A stretch of DNA of 64,000 bases from Marinobacter bohaiensis. Its GTDB lineage: Bacteria; Pseudomonadota; Gammaproteobacteria; Pseudomonadales; Oleiphilaceae. The notes beneath the pieces are model-generated. The model was given only the letters and a program-made list of their open reading frames with translations. It did no database searches and was not told the DNA's origin. The DNA lies in assembly GCF_003258515.1 (NCBI RefSeq), contig NZ_QGEH01000001.1:248001-312000 (forward strand), in the 5' to 3' direction. Of this stretch, positions 51,455 through 60,540 are shown one piece after another (position 1 is the first letter of the stretch; each line of letters opens with the position of its first letter). The position numbers were made by a program, and so were the translations under genes.

Positions 51455-52450
51455 CTATCCGGTGTGTTCGCGATGGACCCGCAGGCTGGCGCCAAACGAA
51501 CGTTCGGCCCCCGGCACCAGGCGGATGGCCCTGGCCAGCTCCGGTCGGTTAAAGGCGTCGGGCATGAATTCGTTGGGCTCGATGGCCAGTCCCGACGGCT
51601 GATCCGCCGGCAGGCTGTGGCCCGTGTAGACCTGTACCACGCCCCGGTCCTGGGTCAACGTCAGGCTCCGCCCGTCCGACCCGGTCAGCGTGCTGACCAG
51701 TCCGCCGTTGCCGTTCGGGCCCCAGTAGCAGTCGTCCAGACGGCTCTGCGCCAGAGCCCGGCCCGGCGCGCAGAAATCGTGCTCGGTGCCGCGCACGTGC
51801 TGGTAGGCGTCGTTGCCCGGCAGCGGGATCAGGCGGGCGTCGCTGACGATGCGCTCGGTGTGGGGCAGGGTCAGGCGGCAGTCCGCCAGCGCCTGGCCCG
51901 GCAACCGCAGGTACGGGTGCCAGCCCAGCCCGAGCGGCGCGTCGCTCTCGCCGTCGTTGCGGGCGGTCAGCGTCAGGCGGAGCCCGTCGGCGCTCAGCTC
52001 GAAGCGGACGCTGAGGTGCACGTGGAACGGGTAGCCCGGCTGCTCGGCGGACCGCAGGGTGTCGCAGGTCAGTTCCACGGCGATCCGGTCGGCGCCCGGC
52101 TCGATCCGGCCCGCCTGCCAGACCGCGTCCATCACCAGGCCGTGCAGGCTATTGCCGTCGTCATCCCGCTTGGCGAACTGATGCTCGGCGCCGTCGAACA
52201 CATAGCGTCCGTCGGCGAGGCGGTTGCTGTAGGGCGCCAGGATCGCCGAGCGCGCGCCCGTGAGGGCGGCGAAGTCGTCCGGCGTGGCGTAGCCGCTGAC
52301 GACCGAATCCAGGCCGGTCTCCGGCAGGCTCAGGGACAACAGCGTGGCGCCGCGCAGGGCGATCTCGGCCCGGGGCGTGCCGCCCGGGCCCTGCAGGATC
52401 AGTGTCGGGTAGGGGCCGAAGCGGCCTTCCGTGGCGGTGTAAGTGGTCAA
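51455..52450 (-). CDS. Aldose 1-epimerase (mutarotase) family protein
   Basis: 331 residues. Galactose-mutarotase fold: VVSGYATPDDFAALTGARSAILAPYSNRLADGRY, SLHGLVMDAVWQ (catalytic His), LGWHPYLRLPG, and LVSTLTGSDGRSLTLTQDRGVVQVYTGHSLPADQPSGLAIEPNEFMPDAF with the final Glu near EPNEF. Equilibrates alpha and beta anomers of galactose or a similar aldose before oxidation. It is the last gene of the galactose operon on the minus strand, 61 bases after the aldolase gene. Confidence 0.88.
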   Translation of the reverse strand: MTTYTATEGRFGPYPTLILQGPGGTPRAEIALRGATLLSLSLPETGLDSVVSGYATPDDFAALTGARSAILAPYSNRLADGRYVFDGAEHQFAKRDDDGNSLHGLVMDAVWQAGRIEPGADRIAVELTCDTLRSAEQPGYPFHVHLSVRFELSADGLRLTLTARNDGESDAPLGLGWHPYLRLPGQALADCRLTLPHTERIVSDARLIPLPGNDAYQHVRGTEHDFCAPGRALAQSRLDDCYWGPNGNGGLVSTLTGSDGRSLTLTQDRGVVQVYTGHSLPADQPSGLAIEPNEFMPDAFNRPELARAIRLVPGAERSFGASLRVHREHTG

Positions 52451-52511
52451 AGCCGGGCTCTCTTTCTGGTCACTTTAGGCAGACGCGCAGGGGCGTTTGA
52501 TGCGAAGGCGG

Positions 52512-53147
52512 TCAGTCGGGAATGCCACGCCAGGCGGCCACGTAGGCGTCGGCGGCCCGGCGCACGGTGGCGGCGTCCTGGCCGGCCTTGTACAGGCCGG
52601 AGCCCAGCCCGAAGCCGCGCGCGCCGGCTTTGGCGAAGTCCGCCAGGTTATCGGCGCTGACACCGCCGGTGGGGGCGATGACGAGGTCTGGCGGCAGTAC
52701 CGACCGCATCGCCTTGATGCCCTCCGGACCCACCAGGTTGGCGGGGAAGATCTTGAGCGCCTGGGCGCCGGCCTTGAGGGCACTGAAGGCTTCGGTCGGG
52801 GTCATCACGCCCGGGAACACGTCCATACCCGCTTCGACGCCGGCGCGGATCACCTCGGCGTCGGCGTGGGGCATCACCTGCAGGCGGGCGCCGATGCGCT
52901 TGAGTTCGGCCACGTCCCCGGTCGTGGTGACGGTGCCGGCGCCGATCAGCGCCCGGTCGCCGAAGCGTTCCACCAGTCGCGCGATGGTGTCGAACGGCTG
53001 CGGCGAGTTCAGGGGCACTTCGATCAGCCGGAAGCCGGCGTCGATCAGTTCGCTGACGATGGCGTCCGCCTCGTCCGGCCGGATGCCGCGCAGGATCGCG
53101 ATCAGCGGCATTTCCTCAAGGTAACGCATGCAGTCTTGGCTGGGCAT
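52512..53147 (-). CDS. dgoA: 2-dehydro-3-deoxy-6-phosphogalactonate aldolase
   Basis: 211 residues from the ATG at 53147; a longer frame overlaps the kinase gene. KDPG/KDPGal aldolase TIM barrel: PLIAILRGI (Arg20), catalytic Glu43 in LIEVPLNSP, IGAGTVT, and the Schiff-base Lys132 in ALKIFPANLVGP, then PTGGVSADN. The LIAILRGI opening and LNSPQP are typical of DgoA rather than Eda. Splits KDPGal to pyruvate and glyceraldehyde 3-phosphate. 25 bases downstream of the kinase gene. Confidence 0.93.
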   Translation of the reverse strand: MPSQDCMRYLEEMPLIAILRGIRPDEADAIVSELIDAGFRLIEVPLNSPQPFDTIARLVERFGDRALIGAGTVTTTGDVAELKRIGARLQVMPHADAEVIRAGVEAGMDVFPGVMTPTEAFSALKAGAQALKIFPANLVGPEGIKAMRSVLPPDLVIAPTGGVSADNLADFAKAGARGFGLGSGLYKAGQDAATVRRAADAYVAAWRGIPD

Positions 53148-53172
53148 GATGCAGTCTCGATGTCGGTAAACG

Positions 53173-54111
53173 TTAGAGCGCCGCGTGACGGGCCAGGTGG
53201 TGCAGGCCCCGCACGGCGGCGGTGTCGCCGTCGATCGTCCGGGTGGCGAAACCACGGGCGTCGAGGGCGCGGGCGTACAGGTCGTTCAGGATGCCGTTGC
53301 CGATCAGCGTGACCGGGGCGGCGGGCGTCAGGGCGTCGGTCATGGCGCGCACCTCGTCGCCGATCAGCAGGCCGGAGAGGTAGGCTCCGGCGCGGTCGGC
53401 GGGCAGGTCGCCCAGCAGCACTTCGGTGCGGGCGCTGAACAGGTGGTGCAGCAGGCCGCCGGGCCGGTCGGCCTGGGCCAGCCCCCGGTCGAACGCGGCA
53501 TTATCGGTGCCGCCGTCGGCCGCGAAGCGCTTGAGCAGCGTGTGGCCGCGCAGGGCGGAAAAGGCGTCGCCGGTCATGGCGGTGCTGAAGCCGCGCACCT
53601 GACGGCCGGCCAGGGTGACCCACTTGGAGTGAGTGCCCGGCAGGCAGACGATGCGCTCGCCCGGGGTGTCGCCGTCGTCCAGCGCCCCCAGGATCTGGAT
53701 TTCCTCGCCGCGCATCACGTCCGGGTTGTCCGCCACCGATCGGCCGCTGAGGCCGGGCACGATGTAGGCGGCGCGGCCCAGGCCCAGGTCGTCCACCCGC
53801 ACCAGGGCGTTGACGATGTCGTCCACGCTGGCGGGGCACGGCAGGTAGGGCACTTCGCGCAGGCCGTCGGCGCTGCCCACCATGCCGGCCATCAGCAGCG
53901 GGACTTCCGGCAGGTCGGCCAGCCAGTGGCCGAGTAGTTCGTCCAGCGCGGTGCCGAATCCGTCCCGCTCGACGTGGAGGATGCCGCGCGCCGCCTGGGC
54001 GCGATCCAACACCGCGCCGTCGGCGTCCAGCAGCGAGGCGCGGAAATTGGTGGTGCCCCAGTCGACGGCGATCAGGCGCGCGGTCTGTGTCGTTTTCGGA
54101 TCGGCGGTCAT
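53173..54111 (-). CDS. dgoK: 2-dehydro-3-deoxygalactonokinase
   Basis: 312 residues from the ATG at 54111, overlapping the dehydrogenase stop (ATGA). LIAVDWGTTNFRASLLDADG is the DgoK/ASKHA phosphate loop, LMAGMVGSADGLREVPYLPCPA and LPGTHSKWV are DgoK signatures (PGTHSKWV is nearly invariant), with GFSTAMTGDAFSAL following. Phosphorylates KDGal to the 6-phosphate. Catalytic and neighbouring genes agree on galactonate catabolism. Confidence 0.94.
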   Translation of the reverse strand: MTADPKTTQTARLIAVDWGTTNFRASLLDADGAVLDRAQAARGILHVERDGFGTALDELLGHWLADLPEVPLLMAGMVGSADGLREVPYLPCPASVDDIVNALVRVDDLGLGRAAYIVPGLSGRSVADNPDVMRGEEIQILGALDDGDTPGERIVCLPGTHSKWVTLAGRQVRGFSTAMTGDAFSALRGHTLLKRFAADGGTDNAAFDRGLAQADRPGGLLHHLFSARTEVLLGDLPADRAGAYLSGLLIGDEVRAMTDALTPAAPVTLIGNGILNDLYARALDARGFATRTIDGDTAAVRGLHHLARHAAL

Positions 54112-54872
54112 AACCGCCCTCCGTCGATGATGTGGCTCTGGCCGGTGATCAGTGCGCTGTCGTCGGCGGCCAGGAACAGCGCCAGTCGCGCCACGTCCGC
54201 CGGGTCGATCTTGCGCTTGAGGGCCTGCTGCTGCATCAGCTCCTGCTCGGCCTCGTCGGTCAGCCACAGGTCGATCTGGCGGTCGGTCATGACCCAGCCG
54301 GGCAGCAGGGCGTTGACGCGGATGTTCTCCGGCCCCAGTTCCCGCGCCAGGCCTTTGGTCAAACCGACGATGCCGGCTTTCGCGGTGACGTAGCCGGGGT
54401 AGCCGTCCAGCCCCAGCAGGTAGCTGTTGGAACTCATGTTGATGATGCTGCCGCCGCCGGCGTCGCGCATGGCCTCGCGCACCGCCTGGCTGGAGAAGAA
54501 GTGCGGGCGCAGGTTGACCGCCATGCCCTGGTCCCAGTCCTCCGGGGACAGGTCTTCCAGCTTGTGGCGGTCGTCCCGGGCGGCGTTGTTGATCAGCACG
54601 CGTACCGGGCCAAAGGCGTCGGTGACCCGGGCGATGGCGCCACGCAGGGCGTCGATGTCGCGGATGTCACAGGGCACGAACAGCGGCGGCGTGGCGCTGT
54701 TGGCCAGGCACTCGCTCAGGGCCCGCCCGGCGCTCTCGTCGATGTCGAGGAAGCCGACGCGGGCACCCTGGCCGGCGAAGGCGTCCACCAGTGCGGCGCC
54801 GATGCCGGTGGCGCCGCCGATGACCAGCACCGTGCGCTCACGCAGGCTGGGGTAGTGGGCGAACTCGGCCAT
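54108..54872 (-). CDS. SDR-family sugar dehydrogenase (candidate D-galactose 1-dehydrogenase)
   Basis: 254 residues. Classical short-chain dehydrogenase: TVLVIGGATGIGAALVDAFAG (TGxxxGIG variant with GGATGIG), INNAAR, SIINMSSNS (catalytic Ser), and the YPGYVTAKAG active site (YxxxK). VRVLINN and LLPGWVMTD are typical. In this operon it is the expected NAD(P)-dependent oxidiser of galactose to galactono-lactone. L-arabinose or fucose dehydrogenase activity would also be compatible. Lies 1 base from the dehydratase stop and overlaps DgoK. Confidence 0.85.
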   Translation of the reverse strand: MAEFAHYPSLRERTVLVIGGATGIGAALVDAFAGQGARVGFLDIDESAGRALSECLANSATPPLFVPCDIRDIDALRGAIARVTDAFGPVRVLINNAARDDRHKLEDLSPEDWDQGMAVNLRPHFFSSQAVREAMRDAGGGSIINMSSNSYLLGLDGYPGYVTAKAGIVGLTKGLARELGPENIRVNALLPGWVMTDRQIDLWLTDEAEQELMQQQALKRKIDPADVARLALFLAADDSALITGQSHIIDGGRL

Positions 54873-54873
54873 C

Positions 54874-56601
54874 TCAGTGGGACTCCCGCGTCACCACGTG
54901 ACCGCTGCTGCCCTTGAGGAAGTCCAGATCCGCGCCTTCGTCGGCCTGCAGCACGTGATCGATGTAGAGGCGGTAGTAGCCGCGCTTGTGGGGCGATTCC
55001 GGCGCTTCCCACGCCTGCTGACGGCGGGCCAGTTCCTCGTCGGAGATGTCCAGGTGCAGCTTGCGCGCCTCCACGTCCATCTCGATCCAGTCGCCGTTCT
55101 CCACCAGCGCCAGCGGGCCGCCTTCGTTGGCTTCGGGCGAGATGTGCAGCACCACGGTGCCGAACGCGGTACCGCTCATGCGGGCGTCGGACAGGCGCAC
55201 CATGTCGGTGACGCCTTTCTCCAGCACCTTGGGCGGCAGCGGCATGTTGCCCACTTCCGGCATGCCCGGGTAACCCTTCGGGCCGCAGCCCTTGAGCACG
55301 AGGATGGAGTTTTCATCCACCTCAAGGTTGGGGTCGTCGATGCGCGCCTTGAAGTCTTCGATGGTCTCGAACACCACCGCCTGGCCGCGATGCTTGAGCA
55401 GGCCTTCGCTGGCGGCGGACGGTTTGATGATGGCGCCCTGCGGGCACAGGTTGCCTTTCAGCACGGCGATGCCGGCGGCCGGGCGCACCGGGTTGTCCAT
55501 CGGGCGGATGACGTCGTCGTTGAAGCATTCCACCTGGTCCAGCGCCTCGCCGATGTGCTTGCCGGTGATGCTGGGGGCGTCCAGGTGCAGCTGGTCGGCC
55601 AGGCGCTGCAGGACGACCGGCAGGCCGCCGTTGTAGTGGAAGTCTTCCATCAGGTATTTACCCGACGGCATCAGGTTGACCAGCAGCGGCACCTCGCGGC
55701 CCAGGCGGTCGAAGTCTTCCAGGTCCAGGTCGATGCCCAGGCGACCGGCGATGGCCAGCAGGTGCACCACGGCGTTGGTGGAGCCGCCGATGGCCGCGTT
55801 CACCTTGATGGCGTTCTCGAAGGCTTCGCGGGTCAGCACTTTGGAGATGGTCAGGTCCTCGTGGACCATTTCCACCATGCGCATGCCGGTGAGATGCGCC
55901 AGCACCTTGCGGCGCGCGTCGACGGCCGGGATGGACGCGTTCAGCGGCAGGGCCATGCCCATGGCTTCCATCAGCGAGGCCATGGTGGAGGCGGTCCCCA
56001 TGGTCATGCAGGTGCCCGGGCTGCGCGACATACAGCCTTCGGCGTTGAGGAACTCCGGCAGGCTCATGGAGCCGGCGCGGACCTGCTCGCTGAACTTCCA
56101 CACGTCGGTGCCGGAGCCGATGTCCTGGCCGCGGTACTTGCCGCTCAGCATCGGGCCGGAGGAAATCACGCTGGTGGGTAGGTCGACGCTGGCTGCGCCC
56201 ATCACCTGGCCCGGGGTGGTCTTGTCACAGCCGCCCAGCAGGACCACGCCGTCCAGCGGGTTGGCGCGGATGGATTCCTCCACGTCCATGCTCAGCAGGT
56301 TGCGGAACAGCATGGCGGTGGGGCGCATCTGGGTCTCGCCCAGGGACATGGCCGGGAACTCGAGCGGCACGCCGCCGGCTTCCCAGACGCCTTTCTTGAC
56401 GTGCTCGGCGATGTCGCGCAGGTGGGCGTTGCACGGGGTGATTTCCGACCAGGTGTTGCAGATGCCGATGATTGGCCGGCCATCGAAGGCGTGATCCGGC
56501 AGGCCCTGGCTCTTCATCCAGCTGCGGTGGATAAAGCCGTCGCGGTCGTGCTTGCCGTACCACTGCTGGCTGCGCAGCTTGCGGTCTTTGCTGTTACTCA
56601 C
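54874..56601 (-). CDS. IlvD/Edd-family sugar-acid dehydratase (galactonate/arabinonate type)
   Basis: 575 residues. Iron-sulfur dehydratase with likely cluster ligands Cys57 (ITPCNAHL), Cys125 (GGCDKTTP) and Cys198 (SPGTCMTMGTAS); AIGGSTNAVVHL and SDARMSGTAFGTVVLHISPEA are further signatures. Closest in feel to arabinonate/galactonate dehydratases, not IlvD proper. Removes water from D-galactonate to give 2-keto-3-deoxygalactonate. This replaces the enolase-superfamily DgoD found in E. coli. First gene of the minus-strand galactose operon, with IclR-type operator repeats upstream. Confidence 0.92.
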   Translation of the reverse strand: MSNSKDRKLRSQQWYGKHDRDGFIHRSWMKSQGLPDHAFDGRPIIGICNTWSEITPCNAHLRDIAEHVKKGVWEAGGVPLEFPAMSLGETQMRPTAMLFRNLLSMDVEESIRANPLDGVVLLGGCDKTTPGQVMGAASVDLPTSVISSGPMLSGKYRGQDIGSGTDVWKFSEQVRAGSMSLPEFLNAEGCMSRSPGTCMTMGTASTMASLMEAMGMALPLNASIPAVDARRKVLAHLTGMRMVEMVHEDLTISKVLTREAFENAIKVNAAIGGSTNAVVHLLAIAGRLGIDLDLEDFDRLGREVPLLVNLMPSGKYLMEDFHYNGGLPVVLQRLADQLHLDAPSITGKHIGEALDQVECFNDDVIRPMDNPVRPAAGIAVLKGNLCPQGAIIKPSAASEGLLKHRGQAVVFETIEDFKARIDDPNLEVDENSILVLKGCGPKGYPGMPEVGNMPLPPKVLEKGVTDMVRLSDARMSGTAFGTVVLHISPEANEGGPLALVENGDWIEMDVEARKLHLDISDEELARRQQAWEAPESPHKRGYYRLYIDHVLQADEGADLDFLKGSSGHVVTRESH

Positions 56602-56760
56602 TTGGTCTCTCCCGAAGTTCTATCGATAGCCTTTGCTCATCGCCGTCATAGGTCATCATGGATCGGTGCCGTTCCCGGGCGTCGATAGGGCGATGGTTTC
56701 CAGTCGTTGAGCGTGCGTTATGCCCAGATGGAGGAAAGGGCGGGGTTTATATTGCTCTAA

Positions 56761-56786
56761 GTTCCAAATAGTGGAACTTGTGTTCC
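56761..56786. promoter_or_regulatory. Palindromic operator near the catabolic operon
   Basis: GTTCCAAATAGTGGAAC (56761-56777) is a perfect GTTCCA/TGGAAC dyad with a 5-base centre, followed by a further TGTTCCAT half-site at 56780-56787. The form fits IclR-family operators (TGGAA/TTCCA arms). It lies about 160 bases before the dehydratase start, in the position of a promoter operator. Confidence 0.72.
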
Positions 56787-56904
56787 ATATGAGGGATAGT
56801 GTTAAATTCGCGCCCGGTTCGTGTCAAGCCGTACGCTCTTCGTACAGGTCATTTGACGAACGAGGACGGTGCTTGACCCGCTCGCTTGAGCAGGTCCATA
56901 TTAC

Positions 56905-56930
56905 GGAACTTCGTTTCCCGGATGTGGAAC
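56905..56930. promoter_or_regulatory. Second operator cluster near the IclR gene
   Basis: GGAACTTCGTTTCC (56905-56918) is an imperfect dyad with the same arms, and TGGAAC follows at 56925-56930. The regulator start is 33 bases further on, so this is a likely autoregulatory site. Confidence 0.6.
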
Positions 56931-56962
56931 GTGGTTTTATTTTTCGGTAAGGGTGGTGACCC

Positions 56963-57754
56963 ATGTCATCGATCGACAAGGCCATTCAGGTGCTGGAGGC
57001 TGTCTGCGACAGTCCGGAGCCAGTCCGGTTTACGGACCTGGTGGCGCGTCTGCAATTGCCCAAGTCCACCGCCCACCGCCTGCTGGCCACCCTGGTCGAT
57101 CAGGGCATGGTGCGTTACGACACCGGCGATCAGCGTTATTCGCCCGGCTACCGTCTGCTGAGCCTGGCCCAGCGCACCTGGGAAGGCCTGGAAATTCCGC
57201 GCGCGGCCCGCGAATCCATGCAGCGCCTGCTGCACGAAGCGGCCGAGACCGTGCACCTGGCGGTGGTCGACGGTCACGAGATCATCTACATCGACAAGCT
57301 GGAGAGCCCCAAGACCATTCGCCTGTACTCGGCGGTGGGCAAGCGTGGGCCGATGTACTGCACCGGGGTGGGCAAGGCGATCCTGGCGTTCCTGCCGCCG
57401 GAGCAGCAGGACGAGGTGATCGCCCATACCGAGTTCGTCCGCCACACCGTCCACACCATTGCCGATGAGACCGCCCTGCGCCAGGCGCTGGCGGACATCC
57501 GCGCCCACGGCTGCGCCTTCGATATGGAAGAACACGAAGAAGGCATTCGCTGTGTGGCGGCCCCGATCTTCAACTTCCGCGGCGACGTGGTGGCGGGTAT
57601 CAGCATCACCTCGGTCGCGTCGCGGATGCCCACCAACCGCCTGCAGGATCTCCAGCCCCTGTTGCTGGACGTGGCCCGCACCATCTCACGCGAGCTGGGT
57701 TACCTGCAGCCGGCGGATCACGATTGGCGTACCAGCGAGGAGGCACCGCGATGA
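56963..57754 (+). CDS. IclR-family transcriptional regulator of galactose catabolism
   Basis: 263 residues. N-terminal winged helix (KAIQVLEAVCDSPEPVRFTDLVARLQLPKSTAHRLLATL, about 6-44), then the effector domain with YCTGVGKAILAFLPPEQQDEV, FDMEEHEEGIRCVAAPIFNFRGDVVAGISI and the C-terminal helix ending. Members bind the sugar acid or keto-deoxy acid of their pathway. GGTGG before the ATG. The lactonase start overlaps its stop (ATGA), so regulator and lactonase are made together; the symporter follows in the same direction. Confidence 0.93.
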   Translation: MSSIDKAIQVLEAVCDSPEPVRFTDLVARLQLPKSTAHRLLATLVDQGMVRYDTGDQRYSPGYRLLSLAQRTWEGLEIPRAARESMQRLLHEAAETVHLAVVDGHEIIYIDKLESPKTIRLYSAVGKRGPMYCTGVGKAILAFLPPEQQDEVIAHTEFVRHTVHTIADETALRQALADIRAHGCAFDMEEHEEGIRCVAAPIFNFRGDVVAGISITSVASRMPTNRLQDLQPLLLDVARTISRELGYLQPADHDWRTSEEAPR

Positions 57755-58668
57755 CCGAGTCAGCACCGAATTCTCAATCGCTTGATTTTAAACCGCTTCT
57801 GGAAGACCGTTTCGCCCTCGGCGAGGGGCCGCACTGGGACGCCGAACGCGGCGAACTGCTTTGGGTCGACATCGTCGGGCGTAAGGCCTTTGCCCACGTG
57901 CCGGCCAGCGGCGAGACGCGACACTGGTCGTTCGACGACACCGTCAGCGCCATCGCGCCGCGCGGCAACGGGCACTACGTGGTGGCCGCCGGCCGCGGCG
58001 TCTACGACCTGGACCCGCAGGACGGCCGTCTCACCGCCATCGCCGAACCTTCCGAAGAACCCGCCGAAAACCGCACCAACGAATCCCGCGTCGATCCCCG
58101 AGGCCGTTTCTGGATGGCCAGCATGCAGCAGAACATCGGCCCCAACGGCGAGCATATTCCCGTGCGCCAGAGCAGTGGCCTGCTGTGGTGCATCGACACG
58201 GACGGCAGCGTGCGGCAGGTGGCATCCGGCATCGGCATCAGCAACAGCCTGGTGTGGAGCCCGGATGAGACCCGCATGTACTTCGCCGACACGCTCAAGG
58301 GTGTGATCTGGCAGTACGACTGGGACGCCGACACCGGCGCCGCCAGCAACCGCCGGGTGTTTGCCGACACCGAGGGTTACGGCAATCCGGACGGCTCGGC
58401 CATGGACGAGGAAGGTTGCCTGTGGAGCGCCCGCTGGGGTGCCGGCTGCCTGATCCGTTACCGGCCGGATGGCGAAATCGACCGCATCGTCGAAGTGCCG
58501 GCGCGCTGCCCCAGCAGCTGCGTCTTCGGCGGTCCGGATCGCAAGACGCTCTACGTCACCACCGCCCATGCGGAACTGGACCCGTCGGAACGCGGGCCGT
58601 GCGACGGCGCGCTGCTGGTGGCGGAGACCGATGTGGTCGGCCAGAGGTGCTTCACCTTCAACGGCTGA
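57751..58668 (+). CDS. SMP-30/gluconolactonase-family lactonase (galactonolactonase candidate)
   Basis: 305 residues from the ATG at 57751 (GGAGG 8 bases upstream). Six-bladed propeller: FALGEGPHWDAERGELLWVD (metal Glu in GEGP), NRTNESRVDPRGRFWMASM (NxxxxD metal region), GISNSLVWSPDETRMYFADT and NPDGSAMDEEGCLWSARWGAG with the typical Asp metal ligand. Hydrolyses the sugar lactone made by the dehydrogenase to the free acid. Family specificity is broad, so galactonolactone is inferred from the operon. Confidence 0.9.
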   Translation: MTESAPNSQSLDFKPLLEDRFALGEGPHWDAERGELLWVDIVGRKAFAHVPASGETRHWSFDDTVSAIAPRGNGHYVVAAGRGVYDLDPQDGRLTAIAEPSEEPAENRTNESRVDPRGRFWMASMQQNIGPNGEHIPVRQSSGLLWCIDTDGSVRQVASGIGISNSLVWSPDETRMYFADTLKGVIWQYDWDADTGAASNRRVFADTEGYGNPDGSAMDEEGCLWSARWGAGCLIRYRPDGEIDRIVEVPARCPSSCVFGGPDRKTLYVTTAHAELDPSERGPCDGALLVAETDVVGQRCFTFNG

Positions 58669-58767
58669 CCATTCCAACACGCGACAGGACGGACCCATGC
58701 TGACCCAGGTAATGCGGCGTCGCGAATGAATTCACCCAACTGATGTTTCCAAGAACAAGGACAAGCT

Positions 58768-60363
58768 ATGCACGCACTCACCCTAATATCGTTCCTGTTT
58801 TTTACAGGGTTGGTGGCCCTGATTACCTGGGTGGTCACCCGGCGTGACGACCACGCCAGCACCCGTGGTTACTTCCTGGCCGGTCGCAGCCTGACCTTCC
58901 CGCTGATCGCCGGCTCCCTGCTGATGACCAACCTGTCCACCGAGCAGATGGTGGGTCTCAACGGCGCCGCCTTCACCGATGGCCTCAGTGTGATGGCCTG
59001 GGAGGTCGTCGCCGTTGTGGCCCTGGTGCTGCTGGCGCTGTTCTTCCTGCCGCGCTTCCTGCGCAGCGGGATCGCCACTGTGCCGCAGCTGCTGCGCATT
59101 CGTTTCGACGAAGGCACCCAGCTGATCTGTAACATCATCTTCCTGCTGGCCTACGCGGTGATCCTGCTGCCGATCATCCTGTACTCCGGCGCGGTGGGGC
59201 TGCAGGGCATGCTCGACCTGCAGGGGCTGACCGGTATCCAGTCCGACACCGTGCTGCTGTGGGGCACTGTCTGGATTGTCGGCATCATCGGTTCCGTCTA
59301 CGCCCTGTTCGGCGGTCTGCGCACGGTCGCCGTGTCCGACACCCTGAACGGTGTGGGTCTGCTGATCGGCGGTTTCGTGATCGTCTACTTCGGCCTGCAG
59401 GCGGTCAGTGACGGCTCCGGCATCCTGGCTGGCTGGGATATCCTCAAGGAAGCCAACCCGGACAAGCTGAACTCCATCGGTGGTGCCGAACAGCAGGTGC
59501 CGTTCGCCACGCTGTTCACCGGTGTGCTGCTGATCAACGTGTTCTACTGGACCACCAACCAGCAGATCATCCAGCGGACCTTCGCCGCCAAGAACCTGGC
59601 TGAGGGCCAGAAGGGCGTGCTGCTGACCGGTCTGTTCAAGCTGCTGGGCCCGCTGTACCTGGTGCTGCCGGGCATCATCGCCTACCACCTGTACGCCGGT
59701 GACGACATCCGCGCCGACGAAGCCTACGGCCACCTGGTGTTCAACGTGCTGCCGCCGTACCTGACCGGCTTCTTCGCCGCGGTCATGGTCGGTGCGATCC
59801 TGTCCTCCTTCAACTCGGCTCTGAACAGTACCACCACGCTGTTCAGTCTCGATCTGTACAAGGGTGTGATCAACAAGAACGCCACCGAGGAGCAGGTGGT
59901 CAAGGTCGGTAAGATCTTCGGTTGGATCATGGCCTTGGCGGCGATGATCATCGCGCCGCTGCTGGCGGGCCAGGAAAGCCTGTTCGGCTACCTGCAGAAG
60001 ATGAACGCCATGTACTTCATCCCGATCCTGGCCGTGGTGCTGGTCGGCCTGCTGACCAAGCGCGTCCCGGCCGTAGCGGCCAAGATTGCCCTGATCGGCG
60101 GCTGTGCGGTGATCGGTCTGGTCTACTTCGTGCCGCCGTTCACCGGCGTGCTGGACGTGGTCCACGACTTCCACTTCGTCGCCCTGGTCTTCGTGGCGCT
60201 GGTAGCCATCATGCTCCTGCTCGGCAAGCTCGCCCCGCGCGCGACCGCCTGGGTGCACGAAGACGCCGGCAAGGTCGACCTGACCCCATGGAAAGGCGCC
60301 GTCCCGGCCGGCATCGTGCTGGTGATCCTGGTGATCGCGATCTATCTGGCGTTTGCCGGTTAA
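58768..60363 (+). CDS. Sodium/sugar symporter (SSS family, SglT-like)
   Basis: 531 residues, about 14 hydrophobic helices. Markers of sugar-type SSS carriers: [33 protein letters not shown] (helix 1 with the sodium-site region), [45 protein letters not shown] and [21 protein letters not shown] (helix 8-9 sodium site with SxxNS). Imports galactose or a related sugar with sodium for the pathway encoded alongside. 99 bases after the lactonase gene, followed by a strong terminator. Confidence 0.92.
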   Translation: MHALTLISFLFFTGLVALITWVVTRRDDHASTRGYFLAGRSLTFPLIAGSLLMTNLSTEQMVGLNGAAFTDGLSVMAWEVVAVVALVLLALFFLPRFLRSGIATVPQLLRIRFDEGTQLICNIIFLLAYAVILLPIILYSGAVGLQGMLDLQGLTGIQSDTVLLWGTVWIVGIIGSVYALFGGLRTVAVSDTLNGVGLLIGGFVIVYFGLQAVSDGSGILAGWDILKEANPDKLNSIGGAEQQVPFATLFTGVLLINVFYWTTNQQIIQRTFAAKNLAEGQKGVLLTGLFKLLGPLYLVLPGIIAYHLYAGDDIRADEAYGHLVFNVLPPYLTGFFAAVMVGAILSSFNSALNSTTTLFSLDLYKGVINKNATEEQVVKVGKIFGWIMALAAMIIAPLLAGQESLFGYLQKMNAMYFIPILAVVLVGLLTKRVPAVAAKIALIGGCAVIGLVYFVPPFTGVLDVVHDFHFVALVFVALVAIMLLLGKLAPRATAWVHEDAGKVDLTPWKGAVPAGIVLVILVIAIYLAFAG

Positions 60364-60392
60364 GCGTTGACATAGCGCCCATGCCGTAAAGG

Positions 60393-60443
60393 GCGCCACC
60401 CGATGCGCCGGCTCAGGCCGGGTGTCGGGTGGCGCTTTTTTTT
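60393..60443 (+). terminator. Intrinsic terminator after the symporter gene
   Basis: GCGCCACCCGA (60393-60403) pairs exactly with TCGGGTGGCGC (60425-60435), followed by an eight-T run. The loop contains a smaller GCCGGCTCAGGCCGG arm. Placed 30 bases past the symporter stop. Confidence 0.92.
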
Positions 60444-60540
60444 GTCGGCTTGGTGCATGGGTTTGAGGTAACAATCTCTGCATTGATGCCCAACGCGCTT
60501 TGCATTAGTTTCCGTTCAGGTTTCTGACAACGCGTGATCC

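Larger units (their letters stand above)
56602..56962. promoter_or_regulatory. Divergent control region of the galactose regulon
   Basis: 361 bases between the divergent dehydratase and IclR genes, with AT-rich stretches at about 56730-56800 and 56885-56945. It contains two operator-like clusters (listed separately), one nearer each promoter. No ORF is supported. Confidence 0.75.

Noticed and set aside
58783-60483. 566-codon minus-strand reading frame opposite the symporter
   Set aside because: Gln/His-rich antisense translation with no motif; the plus-strand SSS carrier explains the region.
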